NCBI RefSeq assembly: GCF_013608025.1
Contig: NZ_VDLV01000001.1
Location: 265,331-329,330 of the forward strand
DNA from: Pseudomonas brassicacearum subsp. neoaurantiaca
Lineage (GTDB): Bacteria > Pseudomonadota > Gammaproteobacteria > Pseudomonadales > Pseudomonadaceae
DNA: 64,000 nt
Direction of reading: 5' to 3'
Positions 1-8,094 of the stretch are shown one piece after another. Under the pieces are notes generated by a model. That model saw nothing but the letters and a program-made list of their open reading frames with translations, searched no databases and was not told the origin of the DNA. The position numbers and the translations under genes were made by a program. The stretch's first letter is position 1, and each line of letters starts with the position of its first letter.

Positions 1-458
1 CTGGCCTGATGGCGGCAGACCAGGGGCATCACTTTGCCGGTCGAGGCAATCGTTTCTGGCCCACGCTTCACCTCGCCGGATTCACCCCGCAGATCGTGCA
101 GCCGGAGAACGATCGGTCAATCCTGCAATACCGTTGTGGCTTGACCACCGTGGTCGAGCGGCCGACGGCGCGGGCGGACCAACTGTCCGTCAGTGAATTC
201 ACTTCGGTGGCGGCGAGCTTCGAACAGAAGATTCTCCGCCATGAACCCCGCTGCCTGGCGTTCCTGGGTAAGTCGGCCTACGCCGGGTTGGTGCGAAAAA
301 AGCACGTGGCATGGGGGCGCCAGGCGCAAGCATTCGGCGGCGCCGAGGTCTGGGTCTTGCCCAACCCCAGCGGACGCAACCGGGCGTTCACGCTGGGGCA
401 GTTGGTGGCGGCGTATCGGGCGCTGTACCAGGCGATGCAATACCAGGCCCCGTCATGA
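1..458 (+). CDS. mug: G/U mismatch-specific DNA glycosylase, 5'-truncated by the window edge
   Basis: This is the C-terminal part of a Mug/TDG-type member of the uracil-DNA glycosylase superfamily, which removes uracil or ethenocytosine mispaired with guanine. The open frame runs back through the window edge (codons from base 3 read Gly-Leu before the first ATG at 9), so the true start lies outside. Family blocks are visible in order: GHHFAGRGNRFW near the beginning (substrate pocket), a GLTTVVERPTARADQLS stretch, the LGKSAY block, and WVLPNPSGRNRAF near the end, which carries the NPSG loop of this family. The gene reads toward the oppositely oriented tai4. Assignment is from motif recognition. 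Confidence 0.85.
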   Translation, partial: GLMAADQGHHFAGRGNRFWPTLHLAGFTPQIVQPENDRSILQYRCGLTTVVERPTARADQLSVSEFTSVAASFEQKILRHEPRCLAFLGKSAYAGLVRKKHVAWGRQAQAFGGAEVWVLPNPSGRNRAFTLGQLVAAYRALYQAMQYQAPS

Positions 459-468
459 TTAGATCGCG

Positions 469-927
469 TCAGTTGCTTTTCTGCCGTGGCGGATTGTCTT
501 GGCGGTAAGTGTGATCAGGGTCGATAACCAGTTGCTTGACCTGATTGTCGAGTTCTTTGCTGTGATAAAGATCGAGGCATTTGAGCAGCTCGAAGCGGAC
601 GCCTGGACGTTCCGATTCCACCATAGGATTGCGATAATCACGGGCCAGGAATTGATCGATCAACGGTTTGCCGACCTGGGGCGCTTGCTCAAGGTCGAAA
701 TACGTCCAGTCCATCAGCGCACTGGCGCTACTACCAGCATCCTGGGCCGCGTCAGGTTCACCTTTGTAGGCTGTCGCGATGCAGTCCGCCAATACCATGT
801 CCTTGTAGTTTTGCGCGTAGGTGCGTCCGCCTGCCTGTGGGGAATCGCTTGGTCCATCCTTGGCCCAATTCGCGCCAGGCGCGATTGCCCAGGCCGATAA
901 CAGGAGTGCGGTGAAGGCTTTCATCAC
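469..927 (-). CDS. tai4: Tai4-family type VI secretion immunity protein
   Basis: The 152-residue product has an N-terminal signal peptide (MMKAFTALLLSAWAIAPGA then NWAKDG), as expected for an immunity protein acting in the periplasm. The mature part carries the recognisable Tai4 pattern: QNYKDMVLADCIATAY, an SASALMDWTYFDLE block, and KCLDLYHSKEL near the C-terminus. Family members bind and block the Tae4 amidase, protecting producer cells from sibling delivery. Its ATG overlaps the stop codon of the upstream amidase gene by 4 nt, so the two are translationally coupled. No other type VI gene is present in the window. Confidence 0.85.
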   Translation of the reverse strand: MMKAFTALLLSAWAIAPGANWAKDGPSDSPQAGGRTYAQNYKDMVLADCIATAYKGEPDAAQDAGSSASALMDWTYFDLEQAPQVGKPLIDQFLARDYRNPMVESERPGVRFELLKCLDLYHSKELDNQVKQLVIDPDHTYRQDNPPRQKSN

Positions 928-1424
928 GGCAAGCTCCAGAAGTTTGCCTGGTCGGTTTTATAGTTCACGCCCGGTTCATTGAAATAGCAGTGGTCATAAC
1001 ACATCCTGCCGTCAAACAACGTGGCGTGGCCCTTGGCGTCATCCCAACCGGAGATCTCAAACAGGATAAGCCCCTTCTTCCCTGCGAGGGTGCCGCCATC
1101 CGCAGCCGGATACTTGACCGTCTCGGCACGTCCCCACTGCTGTTCCAGGTAGGAAATCAAATCCTTGACGAGGTGGAAATACCAACGCTTGTCGGCACCC
1201 GATACGGTTTTTCCCCGTATATGCGGGATAAGTGATCCGGAGTAATTGAGGATGTAGCTCATGCGAACCGCACAAGTGTTGACCCACCTGGCGGTCGGGT
1301 GGCTGCTGTTGATGTTCAGGGCGACGTTGCCCCCGATAATTGTCGCAACTTTTTCAGATGGATTGATGGGGTCGTAGATCCGTTGCGAGGCCGCCCACGC
1401 GCTGGAAAAGGAGGGTCGAATCAT
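924..1424 (-). CDS. tae4: Tae4-family type VI amidase effector
   Basis: The 166-residue protein matches the Tae4 family, papain-like amidases delivered by type VI secretion that cut the D-Glu/mDAP bond of peptidoglycan. Visible features are the catalytic Cys in NTCAVRMSY (C51), the catalytic His in KGHATLFDG (H133), an acidic residue D144, and a Cys pair C142/C146 in CYDHC. The spacing fits the Cys-His-Asp triad and local disulfide that I recall for the Salmonella enzyme. There is no signal peptide, as usual for a type VI cargo. It overlaps tai4 by 4 nt. There is no adjacent hcp, vgrG or PAAR gene, so this is an orphan effector-immunity pair that must use a secretion machine encoded elsewhere. 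Confidence 0.88.
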   Translation of the reverse strand: MIRPSFSSAWAASQRIYDPINPSEKVATIIGGNVALNINSSHPTARWVNTCAVRMSYILNYSGSLIPHIRGKTVSGADKRWYFHLVKDLISYLEQQWGRAETVKYPAADGGTLAGKKGLILFEISGWDDAKGHATLFDGRMCYDHCYFNEPGVNYKTDQANFWSLP

Positions 1425-1568
1425 GATTCATCCTTGGTTTCAGGCAGCATACGGCTGCGGTTGGTCCTTTGCTGAAACGAAAGATAGCCCCAAATAGCCG
1501 GATCATCAAAGGCCGCTGTCCATGACTTCATCTGGTTGCGGAAGGACAGCGTGCCTGTTCATCAATGA

Positions 1569-3353
1569 TCAATGAGAATGCCGCGGCTCCCCGCTGCGGG
1601 CAATCACCCTCAGGTGCAACGTGGCCGGTTCCAGGCAGCCGCCAGTGGACAGTTGCCCGACCAGTTGCCGATAAAGTTCCTGCCAGGGCGTTTGCGAGGG
1701 CGGGATGTTTGGCGTCCACGCGAGGCGGCGCCGTTCCATTTCGGCCTCGTCCACCAGCAGGTTCACGGTGCGGGTGTTCAGGTCTACTTTCAGCCGATCA
1801 TTGGTCTGCAGCAGCGCCAGGCCGCCGCCAACGGCGGCTTCCGGTGACATGTTTAGGATCGACGGGCTCGCCGAGGTACCGCTCTGGCGACCATCGCCCA
1901 GGCAGGGCAGGGAGTCGATGCCGCGCTTGATCAGTGCCGCCGGCGGGGCCATGTTCACCACCTCGGCGCTGCCGGGGTAGCCGACGGTGCCGGCGCCGCG
2001 GATGACCAGGATGCAGCGCTCGTCGATGTCCAGCGCCGGGTCGTCGATGCGCGCGTGGTAGTCCTCCGGCCCTTCGAATACGATGGCCCGCGCTTCGAAA
2101 CTGTTCTCGGCACCGGGCTCGGACAGGTAGGTCTTGCGGAACGCTTCACCCACCACCGACATCTTCATGATCGCGCTGTCGAAGAAATTGCCGCTAAGCA
2201 CGATGAAACCGGCGCGGTGCTTGAGCGGGGTTTCGAAGGGATGGATGACGTCGGCGTCGCAGGTCAGGCTGCCGCTGACGATCTCACCGATGGTCTTGCC
2301 GCTGACCGTGGCGCAACCCTCGTGCAGGCGGCCGGCCTTTTGCAGTTCATGCATGACCGCAGGCACGCCGCCGGCGCGGTGAAAGCCTTCACCGAGGTAT
2401 TTGCCGGCGGGCATGCAGTTGACCAACAACGGCACGTCCTCGCCGATCTTTTGCCAGTCGTCCAGGCTCAACTCGACGCCCATGTGCCGGGCAATGGCGA
2501 TCAGGTGCGGCGGGCAGTTGCTCGATGCGCCAAGTGCCGAGGCGACAGCGATAGCGTTCTCGAATGCCTCGCGGGTCATGATCTGGGACGGGCGCACGTC
2601 CTGGCGCACCAGTTCGCAGATGCGCTTGCCGGTGGCGTAGGCCATCTGCCCGCGCTCGCGATACGGCGCTGGAATGCTCGCGCAACCGGGCAGCGACATG
2701 CCCAGGGCTTCGGCCAGCGCATTCATCGACAGGGCGGTGCCCATGGTGTTGCAGTGACCGACGGAGGGCGAGGCCGCCGTGGTCATTTCCATGAAGCCTT
2801 CGTAATTGATTTCGCCCGCGGCCATCAGGTTGCGTGCATGCCAGAGCACCGTGCCGGAGCCGATCAGCTCGCCTTTGTGACGGCCGTCGAGCATCGGCCC
2901 GCCGGACAGCACGATCGACGGCAGGTCGGTGGTCGCCGCCGCCATCAAGCAGGCGGGGGTGGTCTTGTCGCAACCGGTGGTGAGGACTACGCCGTCCAGC
3001 GGATAACCGTGGAGGATTTCCACCAGTCCCAGATACGCCAGGTTGCGGTCCAGCGCCGCGGTGGGCCGGCGCGATTGTTCGGCGATGGGGTGCACCGGGA
3101 ATTCCATGGGGATGCCGCCGGCGTCACGGATACCGGCCTTGACCCGTTGGGCCAGTTCCAGGTGATGACGGTTGCAGGGCGTCAGGTCGCTGCCGGTCTG
3201 GGCGATGCCGATGATGGGTCGTCCCGATTGCAGCTCTTCGCGGGTCATCCCGTAGTTCATGTAGCGTTCTACATACAGCGCGGTCATATCTGCGTGGGCC
3301 GGGTCGTTGAACCATTGCTCGCTGCGCAGGCGGCGTTTTGGCGTGTCACTCAT
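1569..3353 (-). CDS. IlvD/Edd-family sugar-acid (probably pentonate) dehydratase
   Basis: The 594-residue protein belongs to the IlvD/Edd dehydratases, Fe-S and Mg-dependent enzymes. The three presumed cluster ligands are C60 (TPCNRHH), C128 (TTGCDKT) and C201 (VGHCNTMG). Their spacing matches, with a one-residue shift, the ligands I recall for the Rhizobium L-arabinonate dehydratase. That favours an aldonate such as arabonate or xylonate over dihydroxy-acid dehydratase activity. The product would be a 2-keto-3-deoxy acid. The gene lies 46 bp downstream of an FAH-family gene on the same strand, and both diverge from a LysR regulator. The exact sugar acid (pentonate, fuconate or other) cannot be read from sequence. 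Confidence 0.8.
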   Translation of the reverse strand: MSDTPKRRLRSEQWFNDPAHADMTALYVERYMNYGMTREELQSGRPIIGIAQTGSDLTPCNRHHLELAQRVKAGIRDAGGIPMEFPVHPIAEQSRRPTAALDRNLAYLGLVEILHGYPLDGVVLTTGCDKTTPACLMAAATTDLPSIVLSGGPMLDGRHKGELIGSGTVLWHARNLMAAGEINYEGFMEMTTAASPSVGHCNTMGTALSMNALAEALGMSLPGCASIPAPYRERGQMAYATGKRICELVRQDVRPSQIMTREAFENAIAVASALGASSNCPPHLIAIARHMGVELSLDDWQKIGEDVPLLVNCMPAGKYLGEGFHRAGGVPAVMHELQKAGRLHEGCATVSGKTIGEIVSGSLTCDADVIHPFETPLKHRAGFIVLSGNFFDSAIMKMSVVGEAFRKTYLSEPGAENSFEARAIVFEGPEDYHARIDDPALDIDERCILVIRGAGTVGYPGSAEVVNMAPPAALIKRGIDSLPCLGDGRQSGTSASPSILNMSPEAAVGGGLALLQTNDRLKVDLNTRTVNLLVDEAEMERRRLAWTPNIPPSQTPWQELYRQLVGQLSTGGCLEPATLHLRVIARSGEPRHSH

Positions 3354-3399
3354 GATTCATGTCTCTCTTGTAATTGGATGAATCGACGATCGGTCGGGC

Positions 3400-4581
3400 T
3401 CAGCGGTCGAGCAGTCCTCGTGCGGCAAGATTACGCAACAGGGCGCCGACACCGAAGGTCCAGGGCGCGGCGCTGCAGCTGTGGGTCACCTGATTATGCA
3501 GGCTGCCCAGCAGCGGGCTGCTGATGCTGACCCGGTCACCCAGTTTATGGGTGAAACCGCTGCCGGCATGATCACGGTCCTCGGTGGGGGCGAACAGGGT
3601 ACCGAGAAACAGCAGGAAGCCATCCGGGTATTGATGGTTGGCGTTGAGCGTCTGGCCGGCCAAGTCTTGCGGGTCGCGGCTGATCTGGCTCATGGAGCTG
3701 CAACCGTGCAGGCGATAACCGTCTTCGCCCTGTACCTGCAGATCGACTTCGCAGGCGCGCACGTCGTCCAGGCTGAAATGCTCGTCGAACAGGCGAATGA
3801 ACGGCCCGATGGCGCACGACGCATTGTTGTCCTTGGCCTTGCTCAGCAACAGCGCGCTGCGACCTTCGATGTCCCGCAGGTTGACGTCGTTGCCCAGGGT
3901 GGCGCCGTGGATCTGGCCACGGCTGTCCACCGCCAGCACCACTTCCGGCTCCGGGTTGTTCCATTGCGAGGCCGGATGAATGCCGATCTGGCTGCCGCTG
4001 CCCACGGCGGCCAGGACCGGCGCCTTGGTGAAGATTTCCGCGTCCGGGCCGATGCCGACTTCCAGGTATTGCGACCACATGCCTTGCTCGATGAGGTAGG
4101 CCTTGAGGCGCATGGCTTGCTCGGAACCCGGCACGATCGAGCGCAGGTTGTCGCCAATCACATTGTGGACCGTGGCGCGTACCGCTTCGGCCCGGGCCGC
4201 GTCGCCGCCGGCCTGTTCTTCGATGACCCGTTCGATCATGCTCGCCGCGAAGGTCACGCCGGCGGCCTTGATCACCTGCAGATCCAGCGGCGGCAGCAGA
4301 AACGGCTTGGCCGGATCAGCGTGCGGACCGGTGTTGGCCAACAGGTCTTCGATGCTGGCGAGGAAGGTGCCCGGTGCCTGGCGCGCCGCCGCGAGGGGCG
4401 AGGGGGTTTCCAGCAAATCACTCAAGGTCGCGAAATGCTCCGACAGGTCAAACACGCCGTCACTGCGCAACACGATCGGCGAAGGCCCGGCGATCCGCCC
4501 CGGGACCCAGGCGCGACCAATCAGAGTTCCGGCCACGCCATCGACCGGCAGGGTGTTCACGGGAGTAAGCAATAGCGACAT
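3400..4581 (-). CDS. FAH-superfamily protein, likely 2-keto-3-deoxy-sugar-acid dehydratase
   Basis: The 393-residue protein has the fumarylacetoacetate hydrolase (FAH) fold in its C-terminal two thirds. The block from EVGIGPDAEIFTKAP through NNPEPEVVLAV to GNDVNLRDIEGRSALLLSKAKD carries the acidic residues expected to hold the divalent metal. Its length and N-terminal extension differ from the short hydrolase at 8095 and resemble 2-keto-3-deoxy-D-arabinonate-type dehydratases, which give alpha-ketoglutarate semialdehyde. It sits first in the leftward pair with the IlvD/Edd dehydratase, consistent with consecutive steps. A semialdehyde dehydrogenase is not encoded next to it. The precise reaction is inferred. 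Confidence 0.7.
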   Translation of the reverse strand: MSLLLTPVNTLPVDGVAGTLIGRAWVPGRIAGPSPIVLRSDGVFDLSEHFATLSDLLETPSPLAAARQAPGTFLASIEDLLANTGPHADPAKPFLLPPLDLQVIKAAGVTFAASMIERVIEEQAGGDAARAEAVRATVHNVIGDNLRSIVPGSEQAMRLKAYLIEQGMWSQYLEVGIGPDAEIFTKAPVLAAVGSGSQIGIHPASQWNNPEPEVVLAVDSRGQIHGATLGNDVNLRDIEGRSALLLSKAKDNNASCAIGPFIRLFDEHFSLDDVRACEVDLQVQGEDGYRLHGCSSMSQISRDPQDLAGQTLNANHQYPDGFLLFLGTLFAPTEDRDHAGSGFTHKLGDRVSISSPLLGSLHNQVTHSCSAAPWTFGVGALLRNLAARGLLDR

Positions 4582-4659
4582 GGACAGGCTTCCTGGTTCG
4601 TAAAGCCTTCACGCTAGGGCGCGTTGTCGATGAACTCCAATGAGATATATTCAGTATCT

Positions 4660-4676
4660 GATAACGTCCGGTTATT
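4660..4676. promoter_or_regulatory. Palindromic operator between FAH/IlvD operon and lysR
   Basis: The sequence GATAAC-N5-GTTATT lies in the divergent gap between the FAH gene (starts 4581) and the LysR gene (starts about 4696). An almost identical element, TCTGATAAC-N5-GTTATC, occurs at 5816-5832 in front of the MFS-SDR-FAH operon. The form (a T-N11-A-like interrupted palindrome) and the placement suggest binding by the LysR protein. This is inference from repetition of the motif. Confidence 0.5.
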
Positions 4677-4695
4677 GCGCCGCCGAGGAATGCCC

Positions 4696-5634
4696 ATGTC
4701 CGATCTGTCCTTTTCCAGCTTTTGCGGCTGGCTCAAGTTTCGCCACCTGCTGTTGATCGACACGTTGGGCCGCACTTGCAACATGCATTTGGCGGCCGAG
4801 CAGATGAACCTTAGCCAGCCGGCCGTGAGTAAGATGCTCAAGGAAATCGAAAGCCTGCTCGGCTTCGCCCTGTTCGAGCGCCGCCCGCGCAGCATGCCGC
4901 CTACCGCCCTGGGTGAACACGTGCTGCGCTACGCGCAAATCGCCCTGAATGATGCCCGTTCGTTCGTCGAGCAGATCAGCAGCCTGCGCGAGGGCGGCCA
5001 CGGCTACCTCAAGGTCGGCGGTATTTTCGCTGCGACAGCGGTGGCCTTGCCCGAGGCGATCTTGCAGATCAAGCAACGCTGGCCGCTGCTGTCCATCGAG
5101 GTGGTGGAGCAGACCAGCAATCACTTGATGAAGATGCTGGAAGAGAAAAAGCTCGACCTGGCCGTGGCGCGTTTCACCGACCAAAGCCAGCAGCAGCGCT
5201 ACGACTTCCAACCCCTGGCGCCCGAGCCGTTCTGCATCGTGGTCAATGATCGTCATCCGCTGGCAGACGCCGGGCCGACGTCCTTGCAGCAACTGGTGGA
5301 TTTGCCGTGGATTCTCTACCCGGTCGGCACGCCGATTCGTGCACGTATGGAACTGGCGTTCGCCGAAGCGGGGGTGGGCATGCCGCGCAATACCATCGAC
5401 ACGATTTCCATGCAGACGTTTCTGCAGGTCCTGCAACGCGGGCCCATGATCGGCATGTTGCCCAACGCCATGGTCGATCCACTGCTCGAAAGCGGCCAGC
5501 TCAAGACCCTCGACACGCCGCTGCACCTGGTGCCGCAGGACTACGGCATCCTCACCCGCAAGAACGAGCCGCTCGTGGGCGCGGCGCTGGAGTTTGCCGA
5601 GATCCTCAAGGACAACGCCCGGCTGAGTCGTTGA
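4696..5634 (+). CDS. LysR-family transcriptional regulator
   Basis: This is a typical LysR protein of about 312 residues. The winged helix-turn-helix near the N-terminus includes NMHLAAEQMNLSQPAVSKMLKEIE, followed by LGFALFERRPRSMPPTALG. An effector-binding domain follows. The start was set at ATG 4696 because GAGGA at 4685-4689 sits 6 nt upstream. Longer readings from 4624 (TTG) or 4690 would run over the probable operator at 4660-4676 or lack a good ribosome site. The gene diverges from the FAH/IlvD pair and precedes the MFS operon. It is the obvious candidate regulator for both; the inducer is probably a sugar acid or a downstream intermediate. Confidence 0.85.
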   Translation: MSDLSFSSFCGWLKFRHLLLIDTLGRTCNMHLAAEQMNLSQPAVSKMLKEIESLLGFALFERRPRSMPPTALGEHVLRYAQIALNDARSFVEQISSLREGGHGYLKVGGIFAATAVALPEAILQIKQRWPLLSIEVVEQTSNHLMKMLEEKKLDLAVARFTDQSQQQRYDFQPLAPEPFCIVVNDRHPLADAGPTSLQQLVDLPWILYPVGTPIRARMELAFAEAGVGMPRNTIDTISMQTFLQVLQRGPMIGMLPNAMVDPLLESGQLKTLDTPLHLVPQDYGILTRKNEPLVGAALEFAEILKDNARLSR

Positions 5635-5649
5635 ATGTGCCGCACCCTT

Positions 5650-5716
5650 CGCGAGCAGGCTCGCTCCCACACGGTCATCTGTACACCAGCGATCCTTTGT
5701 GGGAGCGAGCCTGCTC
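5650..5716. repeat. REP doublet (family A)
   Basis: Two copies of the Pseudomonas REP core GCGAGCAGGCTCGCTCCCAC face each other, the second as GTGGGAGCGAGCCTGCTC. The following stretch to about 5742 is nearly the same as the stretch after the doublet at 8967-9060. This is a REPIN-type structure that could form a long hairpin when transcribed between lysR and the MFS gene. Confidence 0.8.
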
Positions 5717-5762
5717 CGGGCGGCGATCCGACGAAGGCGGCGGGCCTGTGTGCACTGCACCC

Positions 5763-5787
5763 GTGGCGAGGGAGCTTGCTCCCGCTG
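5763..5787. repeat. Single copy of palindromic repeat family B
   Basis: GTGGCGAGGGAGCTTGCTCC then CGCTG is one half of the family B palindrome that occurs as facing pairs at 17924-18039, 23971-24062, 34418-34523, 51023-51112 and, interrupted, at 59410-59596. Here only one arm is present. Confidence 0.75.
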
Positions 5788-5815
5788 GGCTACGCAGTAG
5801 CCCCCTTCGATTTCT

Positions 5816-5832
5816 GATAACACTGGGTTATC
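5816..5832. promoter_or_regulatory. Palindromic operator upstream of MFS-SDR-FAH operon
   Basis: GATAAC-ACTGG-GTTATC is a perfect 6+6 bp interrupted palindrome about 118 bp before the MFS start. With its flanking TCT it matches the element at 4660-4676 in front of lysR. The shared motif suggests that one LysR protein controls both the leftward dehydratase pair and this rightward operon. This is inferred and not demonstrated. Confidence 0.5.
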
Positions 5833-5949
5833 AACTAATCCAAAAATGCCATTGGGAAAGAATCGCTTCCCGACAGTAGAGTCCTCGTTCAATCGCCGGA
5901 TGACTCGCTCATTCGACGTGACCCAATAAAAACAATCAGGGGTTACCTC

Positions 5950-7332
5950 ATGCAAACCATCTCCGAGCATTTGCCCGCCCAGGCGCAAGCCGGCGAACTC
6001 GATTTCGAGGACCGGACCTATCGCAAGGTGATCTGGCGAATTCTGCCGGTCCTGCTGTTGTGCTACATGGCGGCCTACCTCGACCGGGTGAACATCGGTT
6101 TTGCCAAGCTCGACATGCTCAACGAGCTGCAATTCAGCAACACCGTGTACGCCTTGGGCGCCAGCATGTTTTTCTGGGGCTATTTCCTGTTCGAAGTGCC
6201 CAGCAACCTGTTGCTGCATCGCTTCGGTGCGCGGTTCTGGATCGCCCGGATCATGCTCAGTTGGGCGGTCATCTCCATGGCGGTGGCCTACACCGTGCCG
6301 CTGGCGGCGTTCTTCCACATCGAATCGAGCACGATGTTCTATGTGCTGCGTTTCCTGCTGGGGATCTGCGAAGCGGGCTTTTTTCCTGGCGTGATTCTCT
6401 ACCTCAACTATTGGTTCCCGACCCACCGGCAGAGCCGCGTGATGTCCGGATTCCTGTTGGCGTTGCCGGTCAGCCTGACCCTCGGTGGCATATTGTCCGG
6501 CTGGTTGATGAACAGCATGCAGGGCGTGCACGGCCTGTCGGGCTGGCAGTGGATGCTGCTGATCGAAGGGATTCCGTCGATCATCATGGCGGTCGTGGTG
6601 GTGGTCTGCCTGGCCGACAACATCGACAAGGCCAAGTGGCTCTCGGCGGCGGAGAAAGCCATGCTCAAGGCCAATCTGCAAACCGATAACCACGGCAAGG
6701 CCACGCGGCTCGGCGAAGTGTTCTTCAACCCTCGGGTGTGGTTGCTGGTGCTGATCCTGCTGACGTTCAACACCGGTTTCTACGGCCTGGCGTTCTGGAT
6801 GCCGTCGATCATCAAGAGCACCGGCATCACCAACAGCCTGCACATCGGTTTGCTTACCGCCATCCCGTACTCGGTGGCGGTGGTGGCAATGCTGCTCAAC
6901 GCGCGGCATTCCAACCGCACCGGCGAACGACGCCTGCACGCGGCGATTCCAGCCTTCATCGGTGGCGTCGGGCTGATCCTCAGTGCGTTCTTTGCCGATA
7001 ACCTGGTGCTCTCGGTGCTGTTCCTCAGTGTCTCCGCTTCGGGGATCCTCAGTCTGATGCCGATCTTCTGGACCTTGCCCGGCACCGTACTGTCAGGCGT
7101 CGCAGCCGCAGCGGGGATCGGCATGATCAACGCCATCGGCAACCTGTCTGGCTTCACCGGATCGATGATCACCGCCGTGGCTGAGACCCTCACAGGCAAC
7201 ATCAACAATGGTACCTATGTCCTGGCGCTGTGCCTGTTGGTCAGCGGCGGGTTGATCCTGGCCATCCCGGCCTCGATGCTCGGCCGGACACCGAAAAGCG
7301 CGGCCCCGGCAGCGCAATTGGAGACGGCATGA
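5950..7332 (+). CDS. MFS transporter, anion:cation symporter (sugar-acid type)
   Basis: The 460-residue protein has about 12 membrane segments. The family signature follows the first helix (CYMAAYLDRVNIGFAKLDM), and RFLLGICEAGFFPGVILYLNYWFP sits in the fourth/fifth helix region, as in the ACS family that carries organic and sugar acids (GudP, tartrate and phthalate type). A long cytoplasmic loop separates the two halves. AGGGG lies upstream of the ATG. Its stop overlaps the next start by 4 nt (ATGA), forming a coupled operon with an SDR and an FAH hydrolase, so its substrate is probably the sugar acid that these enzymes degrade. Confidence 0.88.
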   Translation: MQTISEHLPAQAQAGELDFEDRTYRKVIWRILPVLLLCYMAAYLDRVNIGFAKLDMLNELQFSNTVYALGASMFFWGYFLFEVPSNLLLHRFGARFWIARIMLSWAVISMAVAYTVPLAAFFHIESSTMFYVLRFLLGICEAGFFPGVILYLNYWFPTHRQSRVMSGFLLALPVSLTLGGILSGWLMNSMQGVHGLSGWQWMLLIEGIPSIIMAVVVVVCLADNIDKAKWLSAAEKAMLKANLQTDNHGKATRLGEVFFNPRVWLLVLILLTFNTGFYGLAFWMPSIIKSTGITNSLHIGLLTAIPYSVAVVAMLLNARHSNRTGERRLHAAIPAFIGGVGLILSAFFADNLVLSVLFLSVSASGILSLMPIFWTLPGTVLSGVAAAAGIGMINAIGNLSGFTGSMITAVAETLTGNINNGTYVLALCLLVSGGLILAIPASMLGRTPKSAAPAAQLETA

Positions 7333-8069
7333 GCATGCAGAACAAGCGGGTACTGGTGACAGCGGCCGGACAGGGCATCGGCCTGGCGAGCGCGGTGGCC
7401 TTCGCCCAGGCTGGCGCCGAGGTGTTCGCCAGTGACATCGACACGCGCGCACTGGCGGGTATCGAAGGGGTGACCGCTATTACGCTAGATGTCACCTCGG
7501 CCAGCGCCATCGACGCGGCCCGCGAGCGAATCGGTGGTCTGGACGTGCTGTTCAACTGCGCAGGCTATGTGCACAGTGGCAACATCCTCGACTGTGACGA
7601 AGTGGCCTGGTCGCGTTCGATGGACCTGAACGTCACCGCCATGTACCGCATGATCCGCGCCTTCCTGCCGGGCATGTTGGCCCGTGGCGGTGGTTCGATC
7701 ATCAACATGTCGTCGGTGGCTTCCAGCATCAAAGGCGTGCCCAACCGTTTCGCCTATGCTGCGAGCAAGGCAGCGGTGGTGGGGCTGACCAAATCCGTCG
7801 CCATCGACTTTGTCAGCCAGGGCATCCGCTGCAACGCGATCTGTCCCGGCACCGTGGATTCTCCGTCGCTGCGCCAGCGCATTGCCGACCAGGCCGCGCA
7901 ACAGGGTGTCGAGGAGCAACAGGTCTACCGACAGTTTCTCGACCGCCAGCCGATGGGGCGCATTGGCAATACCCAGGAGATCGCGCAACTGGCGTTGTAC
8001 CTGGGCAGCGACGCGTCGGCCTACACCACGGGCGCCGTGCACGTGATCGATGGCGGCATGAGCCTTTGA
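7329..8069 (+). CDS. SDR dehydrogenase, probable 2-keto-3-deoxy-sugar-acid 4-dehydrogenase
   Basis: This 246-residue classical short-chain dehydrogenase has the NAD-binding TAAGQGIG motif near residue 10, the NCAG motif, and an intact active site: Ser in INMSSVAS, Y143 and K147 in YAASK. The start ATG at 7329 overlaps the MFS stop; an in-frame upstream reading is spurious. It resembles the BDH2-like group that includes L-2-keto-3-deoxyfuconate and -rhamnonate dehydrogenases. Together with the following FAH hydrolase it would oxidise a 2-keto-3-deoxy acid to a 2,4-diketo acid for hydrolytic cleavage. The substrate chain length is not determined. Confidence 0.85.
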   Translation: MSMQNKRVLVTAAGQGIGLASAVAFAQAGAEVFASDIDTRALAGIEGVTAITLDVTSASAIDAARERIGGLDVLFNCAGYVHSGNILDCDEVAWSRSMDLNVTAMYRMIRAFLPGMLARGGGSIINMSSVASSIKGVPNRFAYAASKAAVVGLTKSVAIDFVSQGIRCNAICPGTVDSPSLRQRIADQAAQQGVEEQQVYRQFLDRQPMGRIGNTQEIAQLALYLGSDASAYTTGAVHVIDGGMSL

Positions 8070-8094
8070 GTTTTCACTTGAACAGGAGCACTTC

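Larger units (their letters stand above)
5635..5949. other. 315-bp intergenic gap: REP elements plus promoter region of the MFS operon
   Basis: The left half holds two facing REP sequences (5650-5670 and 5699-5716) and one copy of a second palindrome family (5763-5787). The right half holds the GATAAC-N5-GTTATC palindrome at 5816-5832 and a second inverted repeat, GGGAA-N8-TTCCC, at 5854-5871. Both lie upstream of the MFS start and are suitable for regulator binding. No open reading frame in the gap looks real. Confidence 0.6.

Noticed and set aside
2055..3524. 489-codon plus-strand frame opposite the IlvD/Edd gene
   Set aside because: The minus-strand frame has all dehydratase motifs; this one is an antisense shadow without recognisable domains.
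4672..6939. 755-codon open frame on the minus strand across lysR and the MFS gene
   Set aside because: It crosses two well-supported genes, an intergenic REP region and both operators, and its product is low-complexity His/Gln/Arg-rich sequence typical of antisense frames in GC-rich genes.
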